Assembly: GCA_028279945.1 (NCBI GenBank)
Contig: JANQMT010000052.1
Span: 1-7,400 of the forward strand
DNA length: 7,400 bases
Direction: 5' to 3'
Source of the DNA: JAKSCF01 sp028279945
GTDB lineage: Bacteria; Bacillota; Clostridia; Peptostreptococcales; JAAYPU01
The translations under genes and the position numbers were made by a program. The notes below the pieces were generated by a model, which was given only the letters and a program-made list of their open reading frames with translations, made no database searches and was not told where the DNA came from. Positions within the stretch are counted from its first letter, which is position 1. Each line of letters opens with the position of its first letter. This document shows positions 1 to 7,242 of the stretch, piece after piece.

Positions 1-31
1 AATTAATAATCGTCATTAATTCTTGTCTTTT
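1..31 (-). terminator. Partial hairpin terminator after hydrolase copy A (cut by window edge)
   Basis: AATTAAT (1-7) pairs with ATTAATT (15-21) around a 7-nt loop. The right arm then continues as CTTGTCTTTT (22-31), the same sequence as the outer arm of the hairpin at 1267-1313. The matching left arm would lie just outside the window. It starts 56 bp after the copy A stop, much as the other hairpin follows copy B. Confidence 0.5.
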
Positions 32-87
32 AAAATTTAAATATTTTGTATCCATCGATTAGATACTACAACCACCATAAAAATTGA

Positions 88-1179
88 TTAATATTCTAAC
101 AATCTAGCTGGATTATTTACAGTCATGTTTTGGATATCTTCGTCTGAAACTTCAAACATTTTAAGCAGAGGTATGATGGATTCTAATATTGCTGCATATC
201 CATCTCCGCCATATTTACGATAACAGAATTTAACAAACATATCGGTTCCAAGCACAATCTGCTTTGAATATCCTGCTTGTATTAATGGCAGCAACCCTCT
301 AATTCTGTCATAGTCATTCAGTAAATACTTTCCAATAACCTCAAGTCCCCATGTAGCTCCAAACGTATCAAAACTAATGGTAACACCCATATCCAGTAAT
401 ATCTTGACTTCATCTATTTGCAATTCAGTAGCTGACTCATGGTTTAAGATGTACTCTTTTAAATCAAGGGTCTTTAATATATACTGATCTACATGGGCCA
501 TAACCACTTTTTTGGGATTCACACCTTCTTCTTCAACAACTATCTTAGCCATTTTTATGGTATCCGAAAAAGGCATCCCTAATCCTGTATGAACGGTTAT
601 TGTTAATCCGGCTTTTTTAGCTGCTCGAGCACCTGCTCTAAGTGCTTTTTCTTCTGTTTCGGATAAACTGTTACATGCTATTTTTACATGGCCTGCTTTA
701 ATATCTGTTCCATCTATACCTTCATATATTTCTTTTTCAATATGTGCCTGAAGCTCATCTATGGACTTATAGACAAATCCTTCCGGCCATGATCCTTCTC
801 CATAGTACCCTGCTGATACGATGATATTAACCCCTGTATTTTCAGATACTTTTTTCATATCTTCAATATTTCCTCTTATACCACCGGGGCTTACTTCTAA
901 AATAGAGGACCCGCCTGCATTTTTAAAATAACTGATTTCTTCACTTGCTAAGTCAACATCATCTAAGCACAAACTATCGTGAGATAACCCAAAATATCCT
1001 TTTTTGAGATAAGTTATATTTTGACATCGAACAACTAGCTTTTCTTCACCAATATTAGGTATGATCGCTCCATATATGTCGTTGTAATAGCTAGTATCCA
1101 CTAGTATATGATCATGCATAGACGTAAATCCCAAATCATTTGAATCAATTTCTCCCAATACGGTCATGATTTTACCCAT
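88..1179 (-). CDS. Phosphotriesterase-family metal-dependent hydrolase, copy A (363 aa)
   Basis: This is a cytoplasmic amidohydrolase-superfamily TIM-barrel enzyme that hydrolyses an ester, lactone or phosphoester; the substrate cannot be read from sequence. The full set of binuclear-metal ligands is visible. These are the HxH motif MHDH (His22, His24), the lysine that is carboxylated in this family in AGHVKIA (Lys166), His197 in VHTG, His229 in MAHVD, and Asp313 in LGTD. The C-terminal YGGDGY and NNPARLL motifs are typical of phosphotriesterase-related proteins rather than the classic organophosphate hydrolases. There is no signal peptide. The length is normal for the family. AAGGAG at 1187-1192, 7 nt before the ATG, supports the start. 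It is the second of two tandem paralogs (67% identical to the gene at 1363-2457 by hand count) and the last gene in the window. A hairpin between the two copies suggests weak read-through or its own promoter. The family call is firm; the reaction is unknown. Confidence 0.93.
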   Translation of the reverse strand: MGKIMTVLGEIDSNDLGFTSMHDHILVDTSYYNDIYGAIIPNIGEEKLVVRCQNITYLKKGYFGLSHDSLCLDDVDLASEEISYFKNAGGSSILEVSPGGIRGNIEDMKKVSENTGVNIIVSAGYYGEGSWPEGFVYKSIDELQAHIEKEIYEGIDGTDIKAGHVKIACNSLSETEEKALRAGARAAKKAGLTITVHTGLGMPFSDTIKMAKIVVEEEGVNPKKVVMAHVDQYILKTLDLKEYILNHESATELQIDEVKILLDMGVTISFDTFGATWGLEVIGKYLLNDYDRIRGLLPLIQAGYSKQIVLGTDMFVKFCYRKYGGDGYAAILESIIPLLKMFEVSDEDIQNMTVNNPARLLEY

Positions 1180-1266
1180 TGTTCTTCTCCTTTAAAATTT
1201 ATTTTTTTTGACTATTTCTAAAAATTTAAACATGTATTTTTGAATTAAATCGGCATATTTTTTTGT

Positions 1267-1313
1267 AAAAGACAAGAGATTTATAAAACACATCTTATTC
1301 TCTCTTGTCTTTT
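1267..1313 (-). terminator. Hairpin terminator between the two hydrolase genes
   Basis: AAAAGACAAGAGA (1267-1279) and TCTCTTGTCTTTT (1301-1313) form a perfect 13-bp stem with a 21-nt loop, 49 bp after the stop of the 1363-2457 gene. The A-tract and U-tract at the stem base let it work in either direction. The stem is not GC-rich and the loop is long, so termination may be partial, allowing some read-through into copy A. Confidence 0.6.
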
Positions 1314-1362
1314 AAGGTTCTAATAATTTGCCAAATAGCTTCTGTATTGTAACAACTATTTA

Positions 1363-2457
1363 TTAATATTCTAACAATCGAGCTGGATTATTGACCATCA
1401 TGTTCTGAATATCTTCTTCTGACACACCTAATTCTTTAAGCATAGGCAGTACAAAGTCTAATACACGTGTATACCCTTCTCCTCCATATTTACGATAAGA
1501 GAATTTTACAAACAAGTCATTTCCCAGCACAATTTGTTTGGAATATCCTTCTTTAATTAGAGGAAATAATGCCCTAATTCTTTCATAATCAGTTGGCAAA
1601 CGCTGGCCTGCAATCTCAGTTCCCCAATTCGATCCAAAGGTATCAAAACCGATATTAACACCCTTATTTAATATTTGTCTAACCGGTTCTAATAACAACT
1701 GAGTAGCTGTATCATGATCTAATATAAATTCTTTAATCGCCAGTGATTTTAAGATTTTAAGATCTATATGACACATAATCAGTTTTTGGGGGTCCATACC
1801 CTCTTCTTTAACAGCTATATCAACCATTCTCAATGTATCTTGAATGTCCATGCTTAATAATCCTGTATGGACTTGTAACACCAATCCAGATTTTTTTGAA
1901 GCTTGAGCGCCAGCCCTTAGAGCTTTTTCTTCTAATTCCGTGAGATTATTGCATGCAATTTTTATATGGCCCGCTTTAATATGGGTTCCATCTATGCCTT
2001 CATATATTTCTTTTTCAATATGTGCCTGAAGCTCACTTATGGACATATCCACACATTTTTTGGGCCAGGACCCTTCACAATATAGTCCTGCTGATGCAAT
2101 AATATGAACACCTGCATTTTCAGAAACTTTTTTTAAATCTTCAATATTTCCCCTTATCCCACCAGGACTGACCTCTACAATAGCTGATCCTCCTGCATTT
2201 TTAAAATGGCTTATTTCTTCACTTGCTAAATCAACATCATTCAAACACACACTATCTGAAGATGCACTAAAATATCCTTTTCTAAGATAAGATATGTTTT
2301 GGCCTTGAACTTTTAGCTTATCCTCGTTGATATTTGGAACTAATGCTTTAAATTCGTCTTTCCAATAACTCAGATCTACTAAAATATGATCATGCATAGA
2401 CGTATAGCCCAAATCTTTTGAATCGATTTCACCTAATACGGTCATAACTTTACTCAT
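1363..2457 (-). CDS. Phosphotriesterase-family metal-dependent hydrolase, copy B (364 aa)
   Basis: This is a paralog of the gene at 88-1179, with the same binuclear metal site: His22 and His24 in MHDH, Lys166 in AGHIKIA, His197 in VHTG, His230 in MCHID and Asp314 in LGND. An upstream ATG at 2484 would add nine residues (MIELLRRRT). However, AGGAGG at 2464-2469 lies inside that extension and 6 nt before the ATG at 2457, and the paralog begins at the equivalent MGKIMTVL, so 2457 is chosen. Compared with copy A it carries a one-residue insertion just after the His197 strand, Cys in place of Ala before His230 and Asn in place of Thr before Asp314. These positions are near the expected active site and hint at different specificity. 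It lies 135 bp after the E1 beta gene, so it may be the last gene of that operon or have its own promoter. The substrate is unknown; lactone or ester hydrolysis is a family-based guess. Confidence 0.93.
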   Translation of the reverse strand: MSKVMTVLGEIDSKDLGYTSMHDHILVDLSYWKDEFKALVPNINEDKLKVQGQNISYLRKGYFSASSDSVCLNDVDLASEEISHFKNAGGSAIVEVSPGGIRGNIEDLKKVSENAGVHIIASAGLYCEGSWPKKCVDMSISELQAHIEKEIYEGIDGTHIKAGHIKIACNNLTELEEKALRAGAQASKKSGLVLQVHTGLLSMDIQDTLRMVDIAVKEEGMDPQKLIMCHIDLKILKSLAIKEFILDHDTATQLLLEPVRQILNKGVNIGFDTFGSNWGTEIAGQRLPTDYERIRALFPLIKEGYSKQIVLGNDLFVKFSYRKYGGEGYTRVLDFVLPMLKELGVSEEDIQNMMVNNPARLLEY

Positions 2458-2463
2458 GGTTCT

Positions 2464-2469
2464 CCTCCT
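2464..2469 (-). promoter_or_regulatory. Ribosome binding site deciding the hydrolase copy B start
   Basis: AGGAGG on the minus strand, 6 nt before the ATG at 2457. It lies inside the longer reading from the ATG at 2484, which argues that the longer start is not used. Confidence 0.8.
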
Positions 2470-2497
2470 CAACAATTCTATCAAGAATAATTTTATG

Positions 2498-2546
2498 ATT
2501 CATTTAGATTAGCATGGTTTTATTCTAGTGTTTTAAATGAATTATA
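2498..2546 (-). promoter_or_regulatory. Candidate -10 box and 9-bp inverted repeat before hydrolase copy B
   Basis: In the 135-bp gap between E1 beta and copy B, ATTCATTTA (2498-2506) and TAAATGAAT (2534-2542) are exact reverse complements with a 27-nt loop. A perfect TATAAT lies at 2541-2546 on the minus strand, touching one arm. No good -35 box is found at 16-18 bp. This would fit separate, regulated transcription of the hydrolase, but AT-richness makes chance matches likely. Confidence 0.25.
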
Positions 2547-2592
2547 TTCTATGGTTTCATGTTATTTATGAGTAAAATGATGGGTCAATTTT

Positions 2593-3567
2593 TTAGCAAA
2601 TTTCTTTAACGCCATTAATAATGTCTATTTCTTGTGGCAATACGTAATCTTCAAGGTCTTTAGCAAAAGGTGTAGGTGTGTTCAATGCACCGATTCTGAC
2701 AATTTTAGCTTTTAAGCTGTCATATTTGTCTTCTGCTGCTAATGCTGCCATTTCTGCCGACCAAGCACTTCTTTTATTTTCTTCAGTTACAACTACTAAT
2801 TTGCCTGTTTTATCGATAGATTTATATATTGTTTCTGTGTCTAATGGGAATAGAGTTCTTGGATCAATCACTTCAACACTTATGCCCTCTTCTTCAAGCT
2901 TTTTAGCTGCATTTAGAGATTTGTTAACACAGTATCCTGTTGCTACAATGGTTACATCCTTACCTTCTTTTCTAATAGATGCTTTTCCAAGTGGAATTGG
3001 TTCAAATTCTTCTTCAACTTGTTCCATAGCAGCATATAGGTATTTGTGTTCAAAGAACATAACTGGGTTCTTATCCTGAATAGCTGCTAACATTAAACCT
3101 CTGGCATCCTCAACGGTAGTAGGATAAACGACTTTAAGTCCCGGGATGTGAACCAAAAGGTTTTCTAAGTTTTGAGAGTGTTGTGCAGCTGCTTGAATTC
3201 CACCACCGCCGGGGAATCTAATAACTAGAGGAAGTTCAATGTTCCCTCCATACATATATCTCATTTTTGCTGCCTGGTTAACCAGTTGGTCAAAACAGTA
3301 TGTCATAAAATCTGAGAACATAATTTCTGCAATAGGTACCATACCTGTCGCTGCTGCACCTACCGCCGCACCGGCAATCATGGCTTCAGATATTGGCGTA
3401 TCGATGACTCTATCTTCACCATATTTATTCATTAGTCCCCTTGTTATACCAAAAGAACCTCCCATAAGACCAATATCTTCACCTAAACAGAATACATTTT
3501 CATTTTGGCTCATTGCTAAATCAATAGCTTGGTTTAAAGCGCCACCATAAGTTAATTTTTTCTTCAT
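2593..3567 (-). CDS. acoB: Thiamine-diphosphate E1 beta subunit, acetoin dehydrogenase / 2-oxo acid dehydrogenase type (324 aa)
   Basis: This is the beta subunit of an alpha2beta2 E1 that decarboxylates 2-oxo acids or cleaves acetoin on thiamine diphosphate. The N-terminal transketolase-type pyrimidine-binding domain (about 1-180) shows GEDIG (29-33), DTPISE with Glu61 (the residue that activates the cofactor in this family), VNQAAK (96-101), AQHSQ with His130, and HIPGLKVVYP (140-149). The C-terminal domain (about 200-324) has VIDPRTLFPLD and the TPTPFA..LE ending. The segment RSAWSAE (266-272) replaces the more usual glycine-rich GGxGAE stretch. The ATG overlaps the alpha-subunit stop as ATGA, and a GGAGGG site at 3577-3582 lies inside the alpha gene, indicating translational coupling and balanced subunit output. 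No E2 or E3 gene follows; the next gene is a hydrolase. The symbol reflects family resemblance, and acetoin itself is not proven as substrate. Confidence 0.93.
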   Translation of the reverse strand: MKKKLTYGGALNQAIDLAMSQNENVFCLGEDIGLMGGSFGITRGLMNKYGEDRVIDTPISEAMIAGAAVGAAATGMVPIAEIMFSDFMTYCFDQLVNQAAKMRYMYGGNIELPLVIRFPGGGGIQAAAQHSQNLENLLVHIPGLKVVYPTTVEDARGLMLAAIQDKNPVMFFEHKYLYAAMEQVEEEFEPIPLGKASIRKEGKDVTIVATGYCVNKSLNAAKKLEEEGISVEVIDPRTLFPLDTETIYKSIDKTGKLVVVTEENKRSAWSAEMAALAAEDKYDSLKAKIVRIGALNTPTPFAKDLEDYVLPQEIDIINGVKEIC

Positions 3568-4544
3568 CTGCTTCTTCCCTCCTCTACTATGTCAGTGTAT
3601 ACATCCTTCACAGCTTCACTTTCATCTAAAGAAGGAGCGTCTATTGCGTAATCAACAGCTGCTAACATTTGATCTTGAATTTTATCTGAAATCGTACTAA
3701 GTTCACTTTCTGTTGCAATATTTTGTTCAACTAAATATTTTTCGAATCTTGGAATAGGGTCTTTTGCCATCCACTCTTCTACTTCTTCATCCGCTCTGTA
3801 TAAAGCAGGATCTCCTTCAAAATGACCATGATGCTTATATGTTTTACACTCAATCAATGTTGGACCTTGGCCTGCTTTAGCTCTTTTTACGGCTTGCTCT
3901 ACTGCTTCATTGACAGCTAATACATCATTTCCATCTACAATAACACCCGGCATATTATATGAATTCGCTCTTTCAGAGATATCAATAATAGCCATACTTC
4001 TATCTTGTCTGGTTGAAATACCATATAAATTGTTTTCACAAACAAATATGACCGGAAGCTTGTAAAGGCTTGCAGCATTTAAAGATTCATGGAATAATCC
4101 TTCGTTTGTAGACCCATCACCAAAGAAACATACAACTACGTTATCTGTTTTTTTGATTTTTTGAGCCATTCCAGCACCTACTGCTAAAGGAAATCCAGCT
4201 CCAACCATACCGTTTGCGCCAAGCATACCCAAATCAATACTGGAAATATGCATTGAACCGCCTTTTCCTCTACAGTATCCCGTTGCTTTACCACACAGTT
4301 CTGCCATCATTCGATTAGGATCTGCACCTTTAGCAAGCATATGACCATGCCCTCTATGGGTGCTTGTTATATAGTCGTTTTTAGAGATAGCCGCACATGC
4401 ACCTGTGGCTACAGCTTCTTCACCAATATATAAATGTACAAATCCTTGAAGATCACCCATAGCAAAAGCTTCACTGGCTTGTTCTTCAAATTTTCTTATT
4501 CTAACCATACTTTTGTATAGGTCTATTAACTTTTCCTTTTCCAT
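3564..4544 (-). CDS. acoA: Thiamine-diphosphate E1 alpha subunit, acetoin dehydrogenase type (326 aa)
   Basis: This is the alpha subunit of the E1 encoded with the neighbouring beta gene. The thiamine-diphosphate/Mg motif starts at GDGSTNEG (142-149) and ends at ENN (170-172). The active-site histidine cluster is THRGHGH (62-68), and RGKGGSMH (92-99) follows. ENNLYGIST, MPGVIVDGNDV and the loop HGHFEGDPALYR (239-250) match the AcoA type better than branched-chain or mitochondrial-type pyruvate E1 alpha subunits. The length is typical of AcoA-like bacterial subunits. AAGGAG at 4552-4557 precedes the ATG by 7 nt. The gene is 34 bp downstream of the SDR gene and overlaps the beta subunit by 4 bp, so it is operonic with both. 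A normal aco operon would carry lipoyl E2 and E3 genes; none is present here. The complex may borrow these from elsewhere or act without them. Confidence 0.94.
   Translation of the reverse strand: MEKEKLIDLYKSMVRIRKFEEQASEAFAMGDLQGFVHLYIGEEAVATGACAAISKNDYITSTHRGHGHMLAKGADPNRMMAELCGKATGYCRGKGGSMHISSIDLGMLGANGMVGAGFPLAVGAGMAQKIKKTDNVVVCFFGDGSTNEGLFHESLNAASLYKLPVIFVCENNLYGISTRQDRSMAIIDISERANSYNMPGVIVDGNDVLAVNEAVEQAVKRAKAGQGPTLIECKTYKHHGHFEGDPALYRADEEVEEWMAKDPIPRFEKYLVEQNIATESELSTISDKIQDQMLAAVDYAIDAPSLDESEAVKDVYTDIVEEGRSR
3577..3582 (-). promoter_or_regulatory. Ribosome binding site of E1 beta within the E1 alpha gene
   Basis: GGAGGG on the minus strand, 9 nt before the beta-subunit ATG, encoded within the last codons of the alpha subunit. 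Together with the ATGA stop/start overlap it indicates coupled translation of the two subunits. Confidence 0.7.
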
Positions 4545-4578
4545 ATTTTGTCTCCTTTACTTTATATATCACCTTAAC

Positions 4579-5364
4579 TTAATATAAAGACATACCGCCA
4601 TCAATATTGATAGCTTGTGCTGTTATATTATCTGCAAGCTCTGAGCTTAAGAATAGTACCATATTAGCAATATCTTGCTCTGTTTGCGGTCTTTGCATTG
4701 GTATAAGGCTCATACCTTTCTCCCATATTGCTTCTCTTGGTGAGCCGGAAAGAGAAGCCGCATCATCCATTATTTTTTCCCACATTGGTGTTTTGATAAT
4801 GCCGGGGCATACACAATTTACATTAATATTATATGGCGCACACATGAGCCCAACACCTTGCGTCATTCCTATAACTGCATACTTTGTAGATGAATAATGA
4901 ACCATGTCCGGTGAAGCTTGTTTTCCAGCTTCAGAAGCAAAGTTCACGATTTTACCATTTTCTTCTGGCAGCATATATCTAAGAACAGATTGATTCGTAA
5001 TGTGTGTTCCGATAACATTGACATCTAGCAACTTTTTATATTGCTCAACACTAACGAAATTAAATGGTGCTATTAATACAACGCCTGCAGCATGAACTAA
5101 AATATCAATTTTACCGTATTCATCAAAGACTTTATCAACAAAATCATTGACTTCATCTTCATTGGTGACATCCACTTTTCCAAAAGAAGTTTTAACATTA
5201 TATTTTTGTATTTCTTCACAAATATTTTTTGCATTATCTTCATTGATGTCGCTTACTGCTATGTCTGCACCTGCTTGGGCAAGGGTTTTGGTGCACACTG
5301 CACCAAGTCCACTTCCTCCACCAGTAATGACAGCTATTTTACCGGAAAGATCAATATTAAACAT
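4579..5364 (-). CDS. Short-chain dehydrogenase/reductase, acetoin reductase / sorbitol-6-phosphate dehydrogenase-like (261 aa)
   Basis: This is a classical SDR oxidoreductase interconverting a secondary alcohol and a ketone in the cytoplasm. The Rossmann nucleotide-binding motif is TGGGSGLG (14-21). Asp39 at the end of the second strand (VSDIN) suggests NAD(H) rather than NADP(H). Other landmarks are HAAG (91-94) in place of NAAG, VDVT (64-67), Asn116 in DVNV, and the catalytic Ser144, Tyr157 and Lys161 (YSSTK). The CPGIIKTPMW segment (186-195) and the NIDGGMSLY end resemble acetoin/diacetyl reductases and sorbitol-6-phosphate 2-dehydrogenases. The length is normal. AGGAGG at 5370-5375, 5 nt before the ATG, supports the start. 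Lying directly before an acetoin-dehydrogenase-type E1, it could make or consume the ketone that E1 uses. The precise substrate cannot be settled from sequence. Confidence 0.93.
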   Translation of the reverse strand: MFNIDLSGKIAVITGGGSGLGAVCTKTLAQAGADIAVSDINEDNAKNICEEIQKYNVKTSFGKVDVTNEDEVNDFVDKVFDEYGKIDILVHAAGVVLIAPFNFVSVEQYKKLLDVNVIGTHITNQSVLRYMLPEENGKIVNFASEAGKQASPDMVHYSSTKYAVIGMTQGVGLMCAPYNINVNCVCPGIIKTPMWEKIMDDAASLSGSPREAIWEKGMSLIPMQRPQTEQDIANMVLFLSSELADNITAQAINIDGGMSLY

Positions 5365-5445
5365 TTCATCCTCCTATTATTATTAAAAGTAACATTATGT
5401 CGTTTTGGCAATAATTATAAGAGTCTCATTCTTTAGTTCACTGCT

Positions 5446-6777
5446 CTAACCTAAGGTTTCCATAAATTCCACTAGAGCTTCTTCGAATATTACTAAAGTA
5501 TCTTTAATGTCTTTTTCAGTATGAACGGTTGATATACAGAAACGGAATGTTGTTATGACACCCTTTTCTTTTAATATACTTAGAAAAGCATTTACTTTAA
5601 ATAAATCAGAATTTTCAATGCCATCTTTGTGATTAATAATTTTGTCTTTTTCACTAAATAGGATGTTCCACGCTCCGGGATAACCCTGAACTCTTAAGTC
5701 TTTGCATCCTACTTTTTCAGCTACTTCTAACATACCGTCTCTCAACATATTTCCCATGCGTTCAATATGTTTATAAGCTTCGCCGTCATTTTTTTCTAAC
5801 TCTTCGATAGTAGCAATCAGTGCTGCAACTGAAACCGGATGACCATTGTATGTTCCCACACCTAGAGTATCTGTTCTTGTAAGTGTATCCAATATTTCTT
5901 TTTTACCACAGAATACGGATATAGGCATACCACCGCCTATTGCTTTCGCAAAAGTAGTTAAATCAGGCGTAACACCATAATACCCTTGTGCACCTGCTAA
6001 ACCCATTCTGAATCCCGTTAAAGTTTCGTCAAATATAAGTACAACATTATATTTTGTACATAATTCTCTAACGCCTTCAAGATAGCCCGGTTCAGGTGTA
6101 CAACCATTAACGTTGGTCATGACCGGTTCCATAATAACTGCCGCAATATCATCTGCTTTATCTTTAAATAGGTTTTCCAGCGCCTCTAAATCATTCCATT
6201 CAATGATATAGCAATCGTCTAAAGAATGTTTTGCTCGACCGCTTGTACTGCATAATATTGAATAAACATCTTCCCAGTTGACATCATCTTGAGCAACAGG
6301 ATCTTGAGGATCTTTAGGAACTCCACCTAAAATGAAATCTGCGCCACCATTGTACTGTCCGTTAAATTTTACATACATATTTTTACCGGTATGGGATCTT
6401 GCAACACGTAAGTTATTCATGTTTGCTTCCGTACCGCTGCCTGTAAATCTAACTAATTCGGCACAGGGTACTAATTTTTGAATTTTTTCTGCAGCTTCAA
6501 TTTGAAGCATACACATTTCATTTGTATGGAATTGTTTTACGGTTTCTATAACCGCATTTTGAACCTTTTCATTTTGTCTTCCAAGGATAGCCGGTCCTAG
6601 GGATAAACCAAAGTCAATGTATTCATTATCATCAACATCAATGATTCTGGCACCATTTACGCTTTTAACGAAAATTGGCTTTTGACCCTCATCTTTTTTA
6701 AAGTTTGACATAAAAGCTCCTGGTATACTTTTACATGCTCTCTCATAAAGCGCATCGCTTTTTTCATGATTTTTCAT
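5446..6777 (-). CDS. Class-III PLP-dependent aminotransferase, glutamate-1-semialdehyde 2,1-aminomutase-like (443 aa)
   Basis: This is a fold-type I PLP enzyme that moves or transfers an amino group. Visible landmarks are TGSGTEANM (112-120) for phosphate binding, MEPV (216-219), FDETLTGFR with Asp250 for the PLP pyridine nitrogen, FAKAIGGGMP with the Schiff-base lysine Lys278, and GTYNGHP (308-314). The stretch from Asp250 to about 290 is very close to HemL, and the length is near that of HemL. However, the usual YHG motif reads YNG (142-144), the next segment differs from HemL, and no tetrapyrrole gene is nearby. A role in heme synthesis is therefore doubtful, and an aminomutase or aminotransferase of another substrate is more likely. 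AGGAGG at 6784-6789 lies 6 nt before the ATG. It is the second gene of the putative operon, 57 bp after SCP2 and 81 bp before the SDR. Confidence 0.9.
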   Translation of the reverse strand: MKNHEKSDALYERACKSIPGAFMSNFKKDEGQKPIFVKSVNGARIIDVDDNEYIDFGLSLGPAILGRQNEKVQNAVIETVKQFHTNEMCMLQIEAAEKIQKLVPCAELVRFTGSGTEANMNNLRVARSHTGKNMYVKFNGQYNGGADFILGGVPKDPQDPVAQDDVNWEDVYSILCSTSGRAKHSLDDCYIIEWNDLEALENLFKDKADDIAAVIMEPVMTNVNGCTPEPGYLEGVRELCTKYNVVLIFDETLTGFRMGLAGAQGYYGVTPDLTTFAKAIGGGMPISVFCGKKEILDTLTRTDTLGVGTYNGHPVSVAALIATIEELEKNDGEAYKHIERMGNMLRDGMLEVAEKVGCKDLRVQGYPGAWNILFSEKDKIINHKDGIENSDLFKVNAFLSILKEKGVITTFRFCISTVHTEKDIKDTLVIFEEALVEFMETLG

Positions 6778-6834
6778 AAATACCCTCCTCCTGCTCCTAA
6801 CCTTTTTACTTTATATTTTCTTTATATCTCTTGA

Positions 6835-7221
6835 TTAATATTCTGTCCCAGGGATAGTTTTGCATTTTTGAATTCTATTATATACACCCAACATAGCCAA
6901 TGCTTTCATCATATTCCCCTCTAATGTAAATGTGCCATCCATTAAAGAAGCTTTAGGACTGATTTCGCCTGTTTGTATTTTTACATAACTTTCATATTTT
7001 CCGTAACTTCTAAAAGTCGCTTCAGGAAGTTCTGTTCCTTCACCGGACTTGAATTCTTCTACTACACCATCTTTTAAATGATAATAAATCCATCTTGTTG
7101 TGCCATCTGGACAATCTTCATAAATTTCAACTAATTGAACATTGACTCTACCTTTTTTATTAAACTCTTCGTTTAATAATTTTTCATGTGCATCCATCCA
7201 CTCTTTGCTTATAAATTTCAT
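6835..7221 (-). CDS. SCP2 sterol-carrier-like small protein (128 aa)
   Basis: This is a single-domain protein resembling the SCP2 sterol/lipid-binding fold, a beta sheet with helices enclosing a hydrophobic cavity. The clearest signature is the C-terminal pattern ISPKASLMDGTFTLEGNMMK (87-106), followed by a hydrophobic helix; the preceding SYVKIQTGE (78-86) also fits. The N-terminal helix MDAHEKLLNEEF fits the family as well. There is no signal peptide or membrane segment, so it should be cytoplasmic. A GTG at 7230 in the same frame is rejected because its G is part of the ribosome binding site AAGGAG (7230-7235); that site is 8 nt from the ATG at 7221. It is the first complete gene of the operon, behind a palindromic site. 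Such proteins have no known catalytic activity; binding a hydrophobic substrate or acyl intermediate for the following enzymes is an inference. The family call is moderately strong because SCP2 sequences diverge widely. Confidence 0.78.
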   Translation of the reverse strand: MKFISKEWMDAHEKLLNEEFNKKGRVNVQLVEIYEDCPDGTTRWIYYHLKDGVVEEFKSGEGTELPEATFRSYGKYESYVKIQTGEISPKASLMDGTFTLEGNMMKALAMLGVYNRIQKCKTIPGTEY

Positions 7222-7229
7222 GATAAACA

Positions 7230-7235
7230 CTCCTT
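7230..7235 (-). promoter_or_regulatory. Ribosome binding site deciding the SCP2 start
   Basis: AAGGAG on the minus strand, 8 nt before the ATG at 7221. It overlaps the alternative in-frame GTG at 7230, which therefore cannot use it. Confidence 0.75.
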
Positions 7236-7242
7236 TTTTATT

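Noticed and set aside
2458..2484. Longer N-terminus for hydrolase copy B from the ATG at 2484
   Set aside because: The extension contains the AGGAGG site and has no counterpart in copy A.
2678..3550. Plus-strand open frames at 2678-3079 and 3239-3550
   Set aside because: Both lie fully antisense to the E1 beta gene, whose protein matches its family along the whole length; their translations show no recognisable domain.
5382..5411. Promoter-like TTGCCA-N18-TTTAAT before the SDR gene
   Set aside because: Its start point would fall in or next to the ribosome binding site, and the gene sits within a tightly spaced operon.
4607..5436. Plus-strand open frames at 4607-4897, 5147-5386 and 5206-5436
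   Set aside because: They are antisense to the well-supported SDR gene and mutually overlapping, with no family resemblance.
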